A DNA stretch of 64,000 nucleotides from Victivallaceae bacterium (GTDB taxonomy: Bacteria > Verrucomicrobiota > Lentisphaeria > Victivallales > Victivallaceae), in the NCBI GenBank assembly GCA_024405735.1, contig JAKSOF010000009.1, positions 1 through 64,000 on the forward strand, in the 5' to 3' direction. The translations under genes were made by a program, and so were the position numbers. Under the pieces are notes generated by a model. The model saw only the letters and a program-made list of their open reading frames with translations. It was not told the DNA's origin and did no database searches. Each line of letters opens with the position of its first letter. Within the stretch, counting starts at the first letter, position 1. This document shows, in pieces, positions 61,986 to 64,000 of this stretch.

Positions 61986-63263
61986 TTATAACTTCGACAA
62001 TGCCTGATCGAAATCGGAAATCAGGTCTTCGGCATCTTCCAGCCCCGCACTCAGACGCACCAGCTCCGGCAACACACCGGCGGCGATCAATTCCTTCTCC
62101 GAAAGCTGACGGTGCGTCATGCTCGCCGGATGCAACACTCCGGTGCGCGCATCGGCGACGTGAACGACAATAGCGGCAAGCTCCAGATGATTCATCAGTT
62201 TTTCGCTCGCCTTGAAACCGCCTTTGGCGCCAAACGTCAACACGCCGGAAGCGCCGCGGGGCAGATATTTCCGGGCGCGCCCGTAATCGTCGTCCCCCTC
62301 CAGTCCCGGATATTTGACCCAGGCGATCTTGGGATGCGACTGCAGAAATTTCGCCAGCGCGAGGGCGTTTTCGCTGTGCTTGCGCATCCGCAAACTCAAG
62401 GTTTCCGTGCCGAGATTGGTCAAAAACGCATTGAAAGGCATCATCGGCACTCCGTAATCGCGCACCAGCTGCACCCGCAGTTTCACCGAAAAAGGCGCCG
62501 CCGCGAAGTCGCGCGTATAGACCAAACCGTGATAACTTGCATCCGGCTCGGTGAATTCGGGAAATTTGCCGCACGTCCAGTCAAACGTGCCCTTTTCGAC
62601 CACGACGCCGCCGACGCTTGTCGCATGACCGTCGAGATACTTGCTGCTCGAATGCGTCACGATGTCCGCACCGAATTCAAAGGGGCGGCACAGCGCCGGA
62701 GTCGGAAAGGTGTTGTCGACGATCAGCGGGATCTGATGCTCGTGCGCGATTTTTGCATACATTTCAAGATCGCAGACGTGCAAAGCGGGATTGGCGAGCA
62801 TTTCGACAAAAACCGCCTTGGTGTTGGGTTTGATCGCCGCGCGGATCTCTTCTTCATCGGCGTTGATCGAAACAAAGGAGAAAGAAACTCCCGTCTTTTT
62901 CAGCGTGTTGGTAAAAAGTGAAACCGTACCGCCGTAAAGCGCGCTCGCCGCGACGATGTGATCGCCCGATTGCGCGAGATTGAGCAGCGCGAAAGCATTG
63001 GCGGACTGACCGCTCGCCAGCGCGACCGCCGCGACGCCGCCTTCGAGCGCCGCCATTTTCTTTTCAAAAACGTCGACCGTCGGATTGGCGAGCCGGGTGT
63101 AAAAAAACCCCGGCGTTTTGAGGTCGAAAAGATCCGCGACGCTCTGCACGTCGTCATACTTGTAAGTCGTCGACTGCACGATCGGCGCGATCCGCGGTTC
63201 GCCGTTTTTCGGCTCGTAACCCGCCTGTACCGCAAGAGTATCAAATTTCCAGTTTGGATTCAT
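61986..63263 (-). CDS. metY: O-acetylhomoserine sulfhydrylase MetY
   Basis: 425 aa PLP enzyme of the Cys/Met family. FDTLAVQAGYEP at the start, TRLANPTVDVFEKKMAALEGG, ALASGQSANAF, VDNTFPTPALCRPFEFGADIVTHSSSKYLDGH (PLP lysine) and a C-terminal VRLSAGLEDAEDLISDF. It makes homocysteine from O-acetylhomoserine and sulfide. First gene of an operon that continues with lptD and hldD. Confidence 0.96.
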   Translation of the reverse strand: MNPNWKFDTLAVQAGYEPKNGEPRIAPIVQSTTYKYDDVQSVADLFDLKTPGFFYTRLANPTVDVFEKKMAALEGGVAAVALASGQSANAFALLNLAQSGDHIVAASALYGGTVSLFTNTLKKTGVSFSFVSINADEEEIRAAIKPNTKAVFVEMLANPALHVCDLEMYAKIAHEHQIPLIVDNTFPTPALCRPFEFGADIVTHSSSKYLDGHATSVGGVVVEKGTFDWTCGKFPEFTEPDASYHGLVYTRDFAAAPFSVKLRVQLVRDYGVPMMPFNAFLTNLGTETLSLRMRKHSENALALAKFLQSHPKIAWVKYPGLEGDDDYGRARKYLPRGASGVLTFGAKGGFKASEKLMNHLELAAIVVHVADARTGVLHPASMTHRQLSEKELIAAGVLPELVRLSAGLEDAEDLISDFDQALSKL

Positions 63264-63297
63264 GGCAGAAACTCCCGTTTATAGAATGAATCGCTTT

Positions 63298-63326
63298 AAT
63301 ATAGCACGGGAAAAAGATTTTTTCAA
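63298..63326 (-). promoter_or_regulatory. Promoter of the metY-to-Mur-ligase operon
   Basis: Minus strand: TTGAAA (63326-63321), 17-bp spacer, TATATT (63303-63298), 35 bp before ATG 63263. Confidence 0.7.
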
Positions 63327-63357
63327 GCGCGCGTTATGTACATGCGCGTGCGGGAGG

Positions 63358-64000
63358 TCACTTCGTTTCGATCATCCGGCGCACCGCGTTGAGCGCTCTT
63401 TCCGCGACGTCGGCGGATAATTCCACCCGCGGCTGGAGATCGATCAAAGCGTCGCGCACCATATCGAGCGTGATCTTTTTCATATCCCGGCAGACGATGG
63501 GCTCTTGAAGCGTGAAAAATTCCTTGCCGGGATTTTCGTTGCGGAGCCGGAAAAGGATGCCGCATTCGGTGGCGATGATGAAACTTTTGCTTTCGCTTTC
63601 GCGGACATACCGCAACATTCCTCCGGTACTGAGTGCGCGGTCGGCGGCGGCGACGACTTCGGGGCGGCATTCGGGATGGATCAGAACTTCGGCGCCGGGG
63701 TGCGCGGCGCGGGCATTTTCGATCATTTCTATTGTGACCGCATCGTGGACGGGGCAACAGCCGCTCCAGTAATTCATCGGACGGTCAAGTTTCCGGGCGA
63801 CGTTGTGACCGAGGTTGCGGTCGGGCAAAAAGAGGATCGGTTTGTCATCGGGGAGCGATGAAACGATTTTTTCGGCATTGCCGCTCGTACAGCAGATGTC
63901 GACTTCCGCCTTGGTGTCGGCGGTCGTGTTGACGTAAGCGACAAACGTCGCGTCGGGCATCGCGGCGCGCGCCGCGCGGACGGCATTGCCCGAAGCCATA
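63358..64000 (-). CDS. nadA: Quinolinate synthase NadA, 3' part
   Basis: The C-terminal 213 residues; the gene runs off the right edge. AYVNTTADTKAEVDICCTSGNAEKIV, FLPDRNLGHNVARKL, YWSGCCPVHDAVT and HPGAEVLIHPECRPEVVAAADRALSTGGMLRYV are typical, including [4Fe-4S] cysteines (CCTS, GCCPVH, PEC). NadA condenses iminoaspartate and DHAP to quinolinate for NAD. The MASGN at the window edge is internal, not the start. Confidence 0.95.
   Translation of the reverse strand, partial: MASGNAVRAARAAMPDATFVAYVNTTADTKAEVDICCTSGNAEKIVSSLPDDKPILFLPDRNLGHNVARKLDRPMNYWSGCCPVHDAVTIEMIENARAAHPGAEVLIHPECRPEVVAAADRALSTGGMLRYVRESESKSFIIATECGILFRLRNENPGKEFFTLQEPIVCRDMKKITLDMVRDALIDLQPRVELSADVAERALNAVRRMIETK

Noticed and set aside
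63264-63357. SAM riboswitch upstream of metY
   Set aside because: The leader is only about 28 nt from the predicted start site to the ATG, too short for a riboswitch.

Overview
The window looks like a bacterial chromosome from a Gram-negative, LPS-bearing member of the PVC superphylum, most likely Lentisphaerota (Victivallales-type gut bacterium). This assignment is inference. It rests on the LptD/HldD/acyltransferase LPS genes, the fused SecDF, the PPDK- and CstA-type metabolism, the polysaccharide hydrolases (GH39-like, GH95), and a recurrent promoter signature TTGnnn - 16/17 bp - TATATT in front of most transcription units. Coding is dense, with many 1-4 bp stop/start overlaps, so most genes sit in operons.

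Layout. 1-3.2 kb (minus): an operon of a coiled-coil membrane protein, a 28-aa membrane microprotein, a 50-aa lipoprotein and a COG2509-type FAD dehydrogenase. 3.4-15.3 kb (minus): one long run from an uncharacterised 295-aa protein through yajC, secDF, ybaB, recR, a hemolysin III homologue, an archaeal-type IMP cyclohydrolase (purO), a family-B DNA polymerase with an apparently dead exonuclease, a UvrD helicase, an rRNA m5C methyltransferase and trmL. 15.4-17.9 kb: an HD-domain gene with an almost leaderless promoter, a DUF4143 ATPase, and a 3' scrap of a second HD gene.

17.9-24.3 kb is the accessory region. It holds a secreted GH39-like hydrolase, an AT-rich three-gene phage-like module (DUF4417 protein, an MGGRGASSG protein, a 90-aa protein) closed by a strong terminator, and a GH95 fucosidase. 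These are followed by arrays of short hairpins and a duplicated 3' end of the flanking tRNA-Arg gene, which suggests an integration hotspot. 24.3-36.8 kb is mostly housekeeping: a YihY protein, glnS, a three-domain acyl ligase-ACP-acyltransferase, an esterase, a GT2, ogt, rpe, an Mrp ATPase, an MscS channel, a flavin reductase, a GNAT and a secreted nitroreductase. A structured dispersed repeat lies at 36.8-37.2 kb and again at 51.0-51.3 kb.

37.3-64 kb is again housekeeping: ppdK, a lipoprotein, a PIG-L/NagB-like amino-sugar pair, prmC-yraN-comF, yebC-pgi-rsmE, cstA with a small membrane protein, a MATE exporter, a gmk-coaC operon, gltA, and an envelope operon metY-acyltransferase-lptD-hldD-rsmB-Mur ligase. 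The 3' part of nadA runs off the right edge.

The strongest leads are the exonuclease-dead PolB beside UvrD and PurO, the structured dispersed repeat whose stems change sequence but stay paired, the tRNA-Arg-linked island with hairpin arrays, the microprotein/lipoprotein pair missed by length cut-offs, and two predicted leaderless transcripts.
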